Shown here piece by piece: positions 35,092 to 44,186 of a stretch of DNA of 64,000 nt (position 1 is its first letter; each line of letters begins with the position of its first letter). The notes under the pieces were generated by a model that made no database searches, was not told the DNA's origin, and saw only the letters and a list, made by a program, of their open reading frames with translations. This DNA comes from a filamentous cyanobacterium ESFC-1. GTDB taxonomy: Bacteria; Cyanobacteriota; Cyanobacteriia; Cyanobacteriales; Spirulinaceae. The stretch is from contig KB904821.1 in NCBI GenBank assembly GCA_000380225.1, positions 62,001 through 126,000 of the forward strand. The letters run 5' to 3'. Made by a program: the position numbers and the translations under genes.

Positions 35092-35285
35092 ATACGATTT
35101 ATTACCTTAGCACACCCATGCAGAAAATGGAAGCCCCCGGCAAAATTTTTTCGAGAAAGACAAAATTAAGCCGAGACAACCTCTGTTTTCCTTTTTTTGA
35201 AGATGAGCTATTTTCCAATGAGGTACGCTACTCTTAGGCTAAATTCTAGACAATTTTGGATGCCAGCATCGCTAGATTATCAATC

Positions 35286-35675
35286 ATGAAATACACTCCG
35301 GTTTTAGTCGGGATAGGCAGTTTTATTTTATTTGTGTTGGGGGGGATGATGATTACAAATCCTTCTTTGGATGACTATCAACATTTTGCCACTCGACGTT
35401 TAACTGAATATCTCAAAGAAAATACTTGTCGGCAACTTCCTCAAGACTTAGGGGCGTTTGTGCTACAGCATTGTCAAACGGTGACCAAAACTATGCTCGA
35501 TCTCGGACAACCCCAGTTGAAAGAGTTGATTGGGAGTACCACACAAAAACATGATTTTCTCTTTTTTAGTATTTATGAAACGACAATTGATTTAAATTCG
35601 TCTCTACCTACTTATGAGTTTGAAACTCTAGCCGTTTTACAAACATTTTATCTCTATTCAATTGAAGAAAATTAG
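35286..35675 (+). CDS. DUF4359 domain-containing protein
   Basis: 129 residues from the ATG at 35286 (an in-frame TTG ten codons upstream is less likely). A single N-terminal hydrophobic segment (about 3-24) serves as signal anchor; the rest, beginning MITNPSLDDYQHFATRRLTEYLK, is the small DUF4359 domain with two Cys (CRQLP…LQHCQ) that may form a disulfide outside the membrane. Function unknown. It is 11 bases from the next gene on the same strand, so the two are co-transcribed. Confidence 0.8.
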   Translation: MKYTPVLVGIGSFILFVLGGMMITNPSLDDYQHFATRRLTEYLKENTCRQLPQDLGAFVLQHCQTVTKTMLDLGQPQLKELIGSTTQKHDFLFFSIYETTIDLNSSLPTYEFETLAVLQTFYLYSIEEN

Positions 35676-35686
35676 AAATTGTAGTA

Positions 35687-36637
35687 ATGAATAAAAAGCG
35701 ACTTTCCCAAATAGGTACATTCCTATTTAGTTTACTAATTTTGGGACTAGCATTAGACGCGATCGCGACTGAACTTCAAGATTACAGTTATCAAGATTTA
35801 CTCCATAGTCTTGAAGTTTTGCCTAATTATCGTTTGATTATTGCCAGTATTTTAGTCATTCTGGGTTATGGCTTTATTACCCTTTATGAAGTCTTAGGAT
35901 TGCATTACGTTAAACAACCCCTCGCTTATGCGAAAGCGGCTTTTGCGGCTTTTACTTGTTACAGTTTTAGTAATACAGTCGGCTTTCCTTTTTTTACGAG
36001 CAGTGCTATTCGTTACCGTTTGTATTTATCCTGGGGTTTAGATTTTATTGAAACCACCCAGTTAATTGCTTTTAGTAATCTCAGTTTTTCTTTAGGAATT
36101 TTAACCCTAGGGGGCTTTTTATTTTTATATGAATCTCCGGCAGTCGCGCGATTATTTGACTTGCCCCTGGCTTCAATTCAACTCCTTGGGGGTTTATCTT
36201 TGGGCTTGATTTCCGCTTATTTACTGTTAGTTACCATTCGCCGACATTCACTCAAGCTCAAAATCAAACAGAAAGTTATTCGACTACCCCCTTTACGATT
36301 TTCTGTCGCGCAAATTATCATTTTTGCTTTAGATTGGGGGGCGGCTGCGGGGATTTTATATAGTTTAATTATGCCGATTGAGCCTTTAAGCTATAGCAAG
36401 TTTATGACCATTTATATTTTAGCAAAACTCGGCGGTGTGGTGAGTAATGTTCCGGGGGGCTTGGGTGTATTTGATACGATTATTATTTTGTTATTAGCCG
36501 GAAAAGTTACCGCCGATGGTATCCTGAGTTCTTTGTTGATTTTCCGCAGTATTTATTACTTTTTACCGTTTCTTTTAGCCGCTTTACTGCTAGGATTGCG
36601 AGAAGTGCGACGGCGCTTTTATTTAAAACTGGAATGA
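35687..36637 (+). CDS. YbhN/UPF0104 (lysylphosphatidylglycerol synthase TM region-like) membrane protein
   Basis: 316 residues with about eight transmembrane helices. Family motifs: ITLYEVLGLHYVKQPLAY, FSNTVGFPFFTSSAIRYRLY and the GGVVSNVPGGLGVFDTIII block, which correspond to the flippase-like domain of MprF without its catalytic half. Such proteins are thought to move lipids across the inner membrane; the substrate is unknown. Co-transcribed with the DUF4359 gene. Its stop is one base from the stop of the convergent mannosyltransferase gene. Confidence 0.88.
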   Translation: MNKKRLSQIGTFLFSLLILGLALDAIATELQDYSYQDLLHSLEVLPNYRLIIASILVILGYGFITLYEVLGLHYVKQPLAYAKAAFAAFTCYSFSNTVGFPFFTSSAIRYRLYLSWGLDFIETTQLIAFSNLSFSLGILTLGGFLFLYESPAVARLFDLPLASIQLLGGLSLGLISAYLLLVTIRRHSLKLKIKQKVIRLPPLRFSVAQIIIFALDWGAAAGILYSLIMPIEPLSYSKFMTIYILAKLGGVVSNVPGGLGVFDTIIILLLAGKVTADGILSSLLIFRSIYYFLPFLLAALLLGLREVRRRFYLKLE

Positions 36638-36638
36638 C

Positions 36639-37916
36639 TCAAGCAACCCAAAGATGTTGGGCAAAGCGAACACAATACAAGGTTAAAAGTAAGACAAAAA
36701 AGCTCAGGGTTGCATAGCCATAGCGGGGATAACGAGACAGGAGTAAACCGAGGGCGATCGCGACAGAGATTGTACTATAGACAAAACGCTCGGCTGAAAT
36801 AGTCCCCCCAGAATTAAAAATAATGAGATAGCTAAACAAGCCATAACCAAAAATCAGACTTCCTAATTTATTTCTAAATTTCCACAAGAGATAACAGCCC
36901 CCAAAAATCGTGAGGATATTAATCAAAGCATCCCCCGCAACAAGCCAAGCGAGAAGAAACAAAACACAAGCTAAATAATAAACAGCATTAACTTGAAGAC
37001 GAGATCGAAAATAAATGATGAGGGACGCGATCGCGAACACAATCCCCATTAAAATAAAATGACTGGGATTGCGAGATAGTCCTTTCATCATATCCTCCGA
37101 TCCAAAAACAAGCTCAGAAAACAGCATTTTCCAGCCTTCCCAGTCCACTCCCGCTTGACGCTCCCAGGCTTGTTGCGTGCGAACAAATGCGAAAAAATCG
37201 CCAAATTGCCAACCACAATATAAGCTATATAAACCAATACCTACCCCAGAGAAAACCGCGCTCAAATAAGCCTGTATGCCGCGTTTTTGCCGCCAGGATA
37301 CCCACAAAAAAGTAGGAATGAGAGCCACCCCATTCGGACGAGTTGCCGTCGCGATCGCGCCCCAGAATGCCGCTTGTTGATACTTTTTTTGGTCAAACGC
37401 TTTTAAAGCCGCAATACTGACAAATAAAAACAAGCCTTCGGTATAAATAAACGTCCCAAAAATCGAAAACGGGCAGAAAGCAACAACCAGAATAATCCAA
37501 GTCACAGTCTGGACTGTATAACGTTGCTTCAGCCAGTTATAAAGTACAACCAAAGCCCCAAGAAACGCACTATTATTAATAATCGTCCCTGCAACATTGA
37601 AAGGCAGTCCCAACTGCATCAACAGCCAACATAGTAAGGGAAAGAAAGGGAAAAAAGCAACATTTTGTCCTTGAATAATATTGCTAGGAATATATTGATA
37701 TCCCTGAGTCGCAATGGATTCGTAAAAGAAGCTATCCCAAGTATTAAAAGCCGACCAATTCGCCTCAACGGGCAGCCCATTGGGAGGAATAGGTACAATA
37801 GGTGCAATACCCAGAATCAGTAAGAATAAAAAACTGCGACTGAGTAAACCAACCAACCCCGGAAACAGCCAATTATTTTGATTGATACCAGACTTATTCG
37901 TTAATTCTTTAACCAT
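36639..37916 (-). CDS. PIG-V-like GT-C mannosyltransferase
   Basis: 425 residues with about nine to eleven hydrophobic segments. The first external loop has WDSFFYESIATQGYQY and NVAFFPFFPLLCWL, the pattern of the PIG-V/bacterial mannosyltransferase family (WD..YY.IA..GY, then FFPL.P), and TATRPNGVALIPTFLW. The Asp in WDSF is the usual GT-C catalytic acid. It probably transfers a sugar from a polyprenyl-phosphate donor on the periplasmic side. Start is an ATG at 37916; downstream of the heptose kinase gene by 68 bases on the same strand, so a surface-glycan role for both is plausible. Confidence 0.88.
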   Translation of the reverse strand: MVKELTNKSGINQNNWLFPGLVGLLSRSFLFLLILGIAPIVPIPPNGLPVEANWSAFNTWDSFFYESIATQGYQYIPSNIIQGQNVAFFPFFPLLCWLLMQLGLPFNVAGTIINNSAFLGALVVLYNWLKQRYTVQTVTWIILVVAFCPFSIFGTFIYTEGLFLFVSIAALKAFDQKKYQQAAFWGAIATATRPNGVALIPTFLWVSWRQKRGIQAYLSAVFSGVGIGLYSLYCGWQFGDFFAFVRTQQAWERQAGVDWEGWKMLFSELVFGSEDMMKGLSRNPSHFILMGIVFAIASLIIYFRSRLQVNAVYYLACVLFLLAWLVAGDALINILTIFGGCYLLWKFRNKLGSLIFGYGLFSYLIIFNSGGTISAERFVYSTISVAIALGLLLSRYPRYGYATLSFFVLLLTLYCVRFAQHLWVA

Positions 37917-37984
37917 AGCAATCGGGTTTGTGACTTAATATTCCAAACTCGATTGTAAAGGCTTTTCGATTACAGAAGTGAACT

Positions 37985-39025
37985 TTAACCCAACAATTCC
38001 TCGTTATCTAATAGCAACTGTAATGCTTCTTTCATTTCCGTTGTCGTTGTCGTCGCAGTCCCAAACTGACGGACAACAATACTCGCTGCAAGATTCCCTA
38101 ACACTGCGGCTTCCCAAAAAGAAGCCCCTGCACATAAACTCAAGGTGAGGGCTGCAACCACCGTATCTCCAGCCCCCGTCACATCAAAAACGTCTGTGCG
38201 ATTAAAAGCCGGAATGCGTTGCTGAGAATCGGGAGAATCAAATAAACTCATTCCTTCTTCCCCCCGCGTAATCAGGACTTGGGACGCTTGGGTGAGGGCT
38301 AAAAGGTCGTTTCCGGCTTGCTGGAGGCTGGTTGTGTCACCGATGGGGTAGCCCACCGCTAACTCGGCTTCGGGGAGGTTGGGGGTGAATAAAGTAGCCC
38401 CTGCGTAGCGATGCAGGGCTTTCTGTGCGTCTACGATGACGCGAGAATGGGTCAAGCCCGCTTTGATGATGGGGGGAGTCATTACCCCTTCCCCGTAATC
38501 GGAAAAAACCACCGCATCCACTTGGGACAGTTGGGAGTCAATATAAGCTGCGAGTTGCTGCTGAATGGACTCGTCGGGGATTTGGTCAGATTTGCGGTCA
38601 ATGCGGACAATTTGTTGGGTGACGGATTGACGAGCGTGACCAGAAATGCGAGTTTTAGTAACGGTGGGTCGGTCGCGATCGCGAATCATCCCCTCAGTAT
38701 CAATGTCTGCGGCTTGGAAAATGCGCTCTAATGCCTCTCCCTGGTCGTCCTTGCCCACTAATCCGGTAACTTTGACGTTTCCGCCCAATTTTGCCATATT
38801 GTAGGCGGTATTGGCTCCACCGCCGGGAATTTGCTCGGTGGTTTCGTGCCGCAAAATCAAAACCGGGGCTTCCCTGGAAAGACGCTCAACTTGTCCGGTG
38901 AGAAATTCGTCGAGGGTGAGGTCACCAATTACCAAGATACGGGAGCGATCGAAATGGTTTAGTAACGAGAATAACCGATCGCCGCGATCGCGCAGTTGTC
39001 GTAAAAACGCATCAGAGTCAGCCAT
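37985..39025 (-). CDS. D-glycero-beta-D-manno-heptose-7-phosphate kinase (PfkB family)
   Basis: 346 residues from the ATG at 39025 (an in-frame TTG is six codons upstream). RfaE1/HldE-type ribokinase-like kinase: DLTLDEFLTGQVERLSREAPV, PGGGANTAYNMAKLGG near the N-terminus, SDYGEGVMTP, and the catalytic GAGDT motif (FDVTGAGDTVVAALTLSL). It phosphorylates heptose 7-phosphate at C1 for ADP-heptose synthesis, the step encoded by the first half of E. coli HldE. The adenylyltransferase half is absent, as in HldA-type enzymes. It fits with the nearby glycosyltransferase and the lpt genes. Confidence 0.9.
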   Translation of the reverse strand: MADSDAFLRQLRDRGDRLFSLLNHFDRSRILVIGDLTLDEFLTGQVERLSREAPVLILRHETTEQIPGGGANTAYNMAKLGGNVKVTGLVGKDDQGEALERIFQAADIDTEGMIRDRDRPTVTKTRISGHARQSVTQQIVRIDRKSDQIPDESIQQQLAAYIDSQLSQVDAVVFSDYGEGVMTPPIIKAGLTHSRVIVDAQKALHRYAGATLFTPNLPEAELAVGYPIGDTTSLQQAGNDLLALTQASQVLITRGEEGMSLFDSPDSQQRIPAFNRTDVFDVTGAGDTVVAALTLSLCAGASFWEAAVLGNLAASIVVRQFGTATTTTTEMKEALQLLLDNEELLG

Positions 39026-39325
39026 AAAGAGGGAGAGAGTCAAATTGCATGGGCATTATACCGCTTTCTTTCTACTGCAATGAGTTTCTATCCGCAAGGT
39101 TTGAATTGTCGTAACTCTGGGTAGACGCGATCGCATCGCTGTATTTGGGGCAAAATTGATAAACTCCAAAAATTTGCTCATTTTTAGTTAACCTTCGTTA
39201 ATCTGTGGGTTGACACTTGCAACTTAAATCCCCTTGATGTTAAAGCTATTTTGTCAGTTGATTAGAGTTTCGGTGTCATCCCTAGTTTAATCAATGGGTG
39301 GTCTTTTTATGGGTTTTATTCTTCA
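39026..39325. other. Divergent promoter region of the heptose kinase and ABC exporter genes
   Basis: 300 bases. TTGACA occurs at about 39209, with no convincing -10 at the right distance. HIP1 is at 39127. No ORF or repeat was seen. Confidence 0.5.
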
Positions 39326-40945
39326 ATGAAGTTATTTTCATTTTTATTAAAATCTTCCTGGCAAATGGTCGCTGTCGCGATCGCGATGGGGTTTATTAGT
39401 GGGGGGAGTAGTGCGGGTTTAATTGCCTTAATTAGTTGGTTGGTGGGGGAAGGGCAAATACCCCCATCTCCCGCAGTGGGCTGGGCATTTTTCGGATTAG
39501 CGTTATTGGCTTTATGTGCCAGCATCATTGCTAGAGTAATGCTGATTCGCTTGTCACAAAATGCTGTTTACCGCTTGCAAATGCGCCTAAGTCGTCAGAT
39601 TTTAGCGGCGGAATTGAGTCAACTAGAAACCTTTGGATCGCCGCGATTATTGGCAACATTAACCGAAGATGTGCAAACCATTTCTAATGCGGTGTTTGTC
39701 TTGCCCTTTGTCTTTATTAATATTGCCATTGTCATCGGGGGCTTATTATATATTACTTGGTTGTCCTGGCAAGTCTTTTTAATGGTTGTCGGATTATCCG
39801 CGATCGCGACCATTAGCGTTCGTATTTCTCTGGGGAAAGGACGCACTTTACTCAGTCTAGCCCGAGAAGAACAAGATCAACTTTTTCAACATTTCCGCAG
39901 CATTACCGAAGGCATCAAAGAATTAAAATTACACGCTCAACGTCGCCAAGATTTTCTCGAAAATACCCTAAAACCCACAGCCACCCAATACCGCCGTCAT
40001 AATATTAAAGGCTTAACCCTTTTTGCCACAACCGATAGTTGGGGAAAACTGATTTTCTTTTTTGCCATTGGTTTAGTTTTATTTGTTCTTCCCTACTGGC
40101 TTGAAATTAATACTACTACCCTTTCTGGTTATGTTCTCACCTTTACTTATCTTGTCGGGCCTTTAGAAAATATTGTAAATAAACTACCGTTAGTTGCCAA
40201 AGCCAATGTCGCTTTAGAAAAAATAGATTCTCTTGGTTTTTCTTTAAAAAATAAAGCCGAAAATGTCGCTGTTTCCCTCAAACAACCGCAAACTTGGCAA
40301 CAACTCGATCTCAAAAATATTACCCACACCTATTACAACGCCCAAGACGATACCCACTTTACCTTAGGCCCGATTAATCTTACCTTTAAACCGGGGGAAA
40401 TTGTTTTTATTATTGGGGGAAATGGTAGCGGAAAATCTACCTTTGCTAAAACCATCACCGGGCTTTACCCTCCCGACGATGGCAAAATTTGTCTCAATGG
40501 TAAACCCATCACCGAAGAAAACCGCGAGGAATATCGTCAGTATTTCTCAGTTGTTTTTTCTGACTTTTATCTCTTTTCAAAGTTATTAGGATTCGATTCT
40601 GAATCCCTCAGCCAAGCCCAAGATTATCTCCAACAATTACAACTCGATCGTAAAGTTACCATCGAAAAAGATGCCCTCTCTACGTTGGCATTATCCCAGG
40701 GACAACGGAAGCGATTAGCCCTTTTAACCGCCTATTTAGAAGATCGACCCATTTATTTATTTGATGAATGGGCTGCCGATCAAGACCCAAGTTTTAAAGA
40801 TTTATTTTATACAAAACTTCTGCCAGAATTACGGCAAAAAGGTAAAACGGTATTAGTAATTAGCCATGATGACCGCTATTTTGACAAAGGCGATCGCATT
40901 ATTAAACTTGATTACGGTCAAATTGCAGAAGACCGTTATTTATAA
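39326..40945 (+). CDS. Cyclic peptide export ABC transporter (SyrD/PvdE type)
   Basis: 539 residues: six transmembrane helices (about 1-300) fused to an ABC ATPase (about 330-535). Walker A GGNGSGKST, signature region LSQGQRKRL in place of LSGGQ, Walker B IYLFDEWAADQDP with the DEWAADQDP ending that marks the cyclic-peptide/siderophore exporter family, and switch His in VISHDDRYF. It functions as a homodimer that moves a peptide or siderophore precursor out of the cytoplasm. No NRPS, RiPP precursor or tailoring gene is nearby, so its substrate is unknown. Confidence 0.9.
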   Translation: MKLFSFLLKSSWQMVAVAIAMGFISGGSSAGLIALISWLVGEGQIPPSPAVGWAFFGLALLALCASIIARVMLIRLSQNAVYRLQMRLSRQILAAELSQLETFGSPRLLATLTEDVQTISNAVFVLPFVFINIAIVIGGLLYITWLSWQVFLMVVGLSAIATISVRISLGKGRTLLSLAREEQDQLFQHFRSITEGIKELKLHAQRRQDFLENTLKPTATQYRRHNIKGLTLFATTDSWGKLIFFFAIGLVLFVLPYWLEINTTTLSGYVLTFTYLVGPLENIVNKLPLVAKANVALEKIDSLGFSLKNKAENVAVSLKQPQTWQQLDLKNITHTYYNAQDDTHFTLGPINLTFKPGEIVFIIGGNGSGKSTFAKTITGLYPPDDGKICLNGKPITEENREEYRQYFSVVFSDFYLFSKLLGFDSESLSQAQDYLQQLQLDRKVTIEKDALSTLALSQGQRKRLALLTAYLEDRPIYLFDEWAADQDPSFKDLFYTKLLPELRQKGKTVLVISHDDRYFDKGDRIIKLDYGQIAEDRYL

Positions 40946-41081
40946 AGATTAAAAAACCAATTTTAATGGGTAAGTATTACTGTTAATGACCGTTAAAAAG
41001 CACAAAAATTGAATAGATGACACCATCGCGATCGCTAGGTTATCATAGTAGATACTTACGGTTGAGGATTAACCGAAAACT

Positions 41082-41378
41082 ATGCCTAAACAAGCGTCTG
41101 ACTACAGTGGGTTGGTTTTAGCGTCGTCGTTTTGTGCGCCTGTAATTGGTGGAGCTATAATCTACTATACACTCCATGGATCGCACCAGAATATAGCCAA
41201 ACTTGGTAATTGGTTTAGCTTTTTGTCTGTTGGGATTTGGTTTATTATTATTATTGCCTTTAATGCTGCGGGGTTGATTGATTTAGTTACGCCGATTATT
41301 CAATTTCTCGGCATAATTGGAATTATCCTTTCGATTTATACCGTGGTGCAAATCAAAAAAACACGACGGACTTCATAG
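41082..41378 (+). CDS. Small membrane protein, unknown
   Basis: 98 residues with three hydrophobic segments (about 9-30, 42-62, 67-90) and a basic C-terminus (QIKKTRRTS), so it is probably a small inner-membrane protein resembling DUF4870-type proteins in layout. The start ATG at 41082 follows a GGTTGAGGATTAACC palindrome. No family is recognised. It follows the exporter gene by 136 bases on the same strand but has no clear relation to it. Confidence 0.6.
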   Translation: MPKQASDYSGLVLASSFCAPVIGGAIIYYTLHGSHQNIAKLGNWFSFLSVGIWFIIIIAFNAAGLIDLVTPIIQFLGIIGIILSIYTVVQIKKTRRTS

Positions 41379-41482
41379 TACTCCCATTCCTCATCAAGCG
41401 CGATCTCATCGGGTTTAATCATTTCCCTTGAAAAAAGCAATGTTGATTGACAACATTGCTGTTAAATATTAGTTGAATGTAA

Positions 41483-41555
41483 TGGAGGTAAGCGGATTCG
41501 AACCGCTGACATCCTGCTTGCAAAGCAGGCGCTCTACCAACTGAGCTATACCCCC
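41483..41555 (-). tRNA. tRNA-Ala (TGC)
   Basis: Minus-strand cloverleaf: acceptor GGGGGTA/TACCTCC with one G-T pair, D arm GCTCAGTTGGTAGAGC, anticodon stem CTGCT/AGCAG with loop TTTGCAA (anticodon TGC), T arm GGTTCGAATCC, discriminator A. No CCA is encoded. Confidence 0.96.
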
Positions 41556-41783
41556 AGGTTTTGAGCGTTGGATGGTTGGGAGAAGCAGTGCTTTTCTCAA
41601 CCCGCCTTTGCTATTATACCGTTTACGATCATTTTGTATAGGGGTTAGCCAAAATTTTTTTGACTTTGGGGGGCATCATCCCCCGAAACCCTCGTAAAAT
41701 ATAGCATTCGAGAGATTTCGTTTGAATCCCCTTCCCCCTCCTCCCCCTCTTAATTCCCATCAACCCACGCTCAAGACTCGATT

Positions 41784-42644
41784 ATGACTGTTGTCGCTAC
41801 ATTTTATAAATTTGTTGCCCTCCCGAATTACCCAGAAATGCGATCGCCCCTGCTGGCATTTTGTCAAGCACAAAATCTCAAAGGCACAATCCTCCTAGCC
41901 CCAGAAGGCATTAACGGCACGATCGCGGGGGCAGCGGCCAACATTCACGCAGTCATTCATTATTTGCGTTCTGACGAACGTTTCACCGATTTAGAGGTTC
42001 GGAAGTCAATCGCTGCGACACCGCCCTTTGAACGGCTAAAAGTGAAGCTGAAGCGGGAGATTGTCACCCTGGGTATTCCTGAAGTCAATCCTAATCAGCA
42101 AGTGGGAACTTACGTCACCCCCAAACAGTGGAATGAGATTATTTCTGACCCGGACGTAGTTGTTATCGACACACGCAACGAGTATGAAGTCAATATTGGT
42201 ACATTTCAGGGCGCAAACAACCCCAAAACCGAATCTTTCCGCGAATTTCCCGATTATGCTCGCCAAACGTTAAATCCCCACCAACACCAAAAAGTCGCCA
42301 TGTTTTGTACTGGGGGGATTCGCTGCGAAAAAGCCTCGTCTTACTTACTACAACAGGGCTTTGAACAGGTTTATCACCTCAAAGGCGGCATTTTAAAGTA
42401 TTTAGAGGAAATTCCCCCCGAAGAAAGCTTATGGTTCGGGGAATGCTTTGTTTTTGACGAACGAGTGGCGGTTAAATCGGGCTTACAACCGGGAAGTTAC
42501 GAAATTTGCCTTGGTTGCGGCTTCCCTATTTCCGAAGCCGACAAAGCCTCTCCTGAGTACGAAGCCGGAGTAAGCTGTCCGTATTGTCGAGAGTCCCTCA
42601 CTCCCGAAAAGCGATCGCGTCTCCTCGCAAAACGCAAGAATTAA
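41784..42644 (+). CDS. trhO: tRNA uridine(34) hydroxylase, rhodanese-related
   Basis: 286 residues. N-terminal ferredoxin-like domain (about 1-95; GTILLAPEGINGTIAG) followed by a rhodanese domain (about 110-225; VVVIDTRNEYEVNIGTFQGA and active-site loop FCTGGIRCEKAS) and a Cys-rich end (CLGCGF, CPYC) that suggests zinc binding. This is TrhO/YceA, which hydroxylates U34 of some tRNAs with oxygen. The family length is matched. It is convergent with the efflux operon, with repeats in between. Confidence 0.93.
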   Translation: MTVVATFYKFVALPNYPEMRSPLLAFCQAQNLKGTILLAPEGINGTIAGAAANIHAVIHYLRSDERFTDLEVRKSIAATPPFERLKVKLKREIVTLGIPEVNPNQQVGTYVTPKQWNEIISDPDVVVIDTRNEYEVNIGTFQGANNPKTESFREFPDYARQTLNPHQHQKVAMFCTGGIRCEKASSYLLQQGFEQVYHLKGGILKYLEEIPPEESLWFGECFVFDERVAVKSGLQPGSYEICLGCGFPISEADKASPEYEAGVSCPYCRESLTPEKRSRLLAKRKN

Positions 42645-42649
42645 TTGTC

Positions 42650-42815
42650 CTTTGTCTTTAGTCATTCGTCCTTTGTTGTGGCAATACATTTTAGGGCTAG
42701 GATATTTAAAAGTTTAGAACTTCCTTGACATGGGGATGGTGTAGCTTAACTTGTCACCAATGACCAATGACGAATGACCAATGACCAATGACCAATGACC
42801 AATGACTAATCACCA
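42650..42815. repeat. Spacer with TGTCCTTT and ATGACCA tandem repeats
   Basis: GTCCTTTGTC-TTTAGTCATTCGTCC at 42651-42676 and about seven copies of ATGACCA/ATGACGA at 42762-42813. The heptamer run reaches up to the stop codon region of the membrane fusion protein gene. Confidence 0.9.
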
Positions 42816-44107
42816 ATCGTAATCGGCGCACCATCAGACAACTTCAGAATCCCCTCCGTGACAATTTCCTCTCCGGCTTCGATACCACTGAGGACTTGAT
42901 ATTGCTGTCCTTGGATCGCCCCCAACTCCACCGGACGCTGCTTGGCCACCAAGCCTTGGTCTTCCCCCGTTTCCGCCACAAATACAAAGGTTTGACCGCC
43001 AATGCGAGAAATCGCCGTGGTGGGAACGAGAATACCCGCTTCGCTGTCCCAAATCACGCGAGCGCGGGCAAACTGACCATCTCGTAAAATACCATCATTG
43101 GGGAAAGTCGCCTTTGCCAAAATTGCCTGGGCTTCTCGGTCTACTTCCGGGGAAACAAAGCTAATTTGACCGCGAATGGTGCGATCGCCCGCTAACAACA
43201 ATTCCACCGGCAAACCCACCCGCAACTCCTCACTGCGTTCAACGGGAACCGACAAACGCAATTCCAAAGCATTATTTTGAATAATCGTGGCCAGCACATC
43301 ATTAGAATCTACAATGTCCCCCACCTCAGCGCGAACGTCCCCTAATACCCCCGAAATTGGCGCGAGAATGCGGTTAAATTCCAAATCTTGACTCACCACA
43401 TCTACTTGGGCTTCCGCTTGGGCTACGGCGGCATTTTCGCGGTCAAGATTCGCCCGTGCCGCTTCGACTCGTTCCTCGGCCACTCGCTTGGCGTTACGGG
43501 TCGCGGCCAAGGCTTGCTGATTAGATTCATAAGACGCTTGCGCCGTATCGAGATCGCGTCTTTTGTTGTCTAATTCTTGCCGGGGTAATACATCTTGCTC
43601 GACTAAACCTTGGGTGCGCTCGTAGTTCACTTTAGCCAGGTTAAGTTCGGCTTGGCGGCGTTGGACTTCCGCTTCTTGTTGTAATACCTGGGCTTCGAGG
43701 CGAGCCACTTCGGCCCGGGCGGCGTTTAGTTCGGCCCGAGCGTTGTTAAAACTGGCTTGACGGGCGGTGACATTAGCCACCGCCGCACTGACTTCGGCTT
43801 GATTTTTGGTCGGTTCGAGTTGAATCACAGGGGTTCCCGTCTCGACGCGATCGCCACTACGAACGAGAATCTGTAACACTCGCCCTTCAATGCGCGGTTG
43901 CAACTCCACCCGGTTTTGGGCTTCTAGGGTTCCCACAAACTCCGAACTGTCTTCGAGGGTATCCGATTCGACCGCTTGCACCGTCACCGGAACCCCAGGT
44001 GCTTGTTCTCCTCGCAACGGCGAACTCCCGCACCCGGTCGCGATCGCGCTGAGGAGCAAAGTTACACCTAACAGCCATCCTGAATGCGGGCTTTTCAGCT
44101 TAACCAT
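42806..44107 (-). CDS. RND efflux periplasmic adaptor (membrane fusion) lipoprotein
   Basis: 433 residues from the ATG at 44107 (24 codons after a TTG that opens the frame). The N-terminus is a lipoprotein signal with lipobox SAIATGC (Cys at about 26). Biotinyl-lipoyl halves (VELQPRIEGRVLQILVRSGDRV, NRILAPISGVLGDVRAEVGDIV) flank a long alpha-hairpin coiled coil (about 100-230), then beta-barrel and membrane-proximal domains. It bridges an RND pump and TolC. It lies 79 bases downstream of the TolC-like gene, in the same operon. No RND pump follows: the next gene is convergent trhO. Confidence 0.93.
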   Translation of the reverse strand: MVKLKSPHSGWLLGVTLLLSAIATGCGSSPLRGEQAPGVPVTVQAVESDTLEDSSEFVGTLEAQNRVELQPRIEGRVLQILVRSGDRVETGTPVIQLEPTKNQAEVSAAVANVTARQASFNNARAELNAARAEVARLEAQVLQQEAEVQRRQAELNLAKVNYERTQGLVEQDVLPRQELDNKRRDLDTAQASYESNQQALAATRNAKRVAEERVEAARANLDRENAAVAQAEAQVDVVSQDLEFNRILAPISGVLGDVRAEVGDIVDSNDVLATIIQNNALELRLSVPVERSEELRVGLPVELLLAGDRTIRGQISFVSPEVDREAQAILAKATFPNDGILRDGQFARARVIWDSEAGILVPTTAISRIGGQTFVFVAETGEDQGLVAKQRPVELGAIQGQQYQVLSGIEAGEEIVTEGILKLSDGAPITIGD

Positions 44108-44186
44108 ATCAACAGCCAGTACACTTGCCTGTCCTATTCTAGAGAGTATCCATCCTTTTGAACGGGATTGAGAAGCCAACTTGGTT

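Noticed and set aside
34879-35169. 96-codon ORF over the tRNA-His gene
   Set aside because: The frame reads through the tRNA and the end of the aminotransferase gene; the tRNA explains the sequence.
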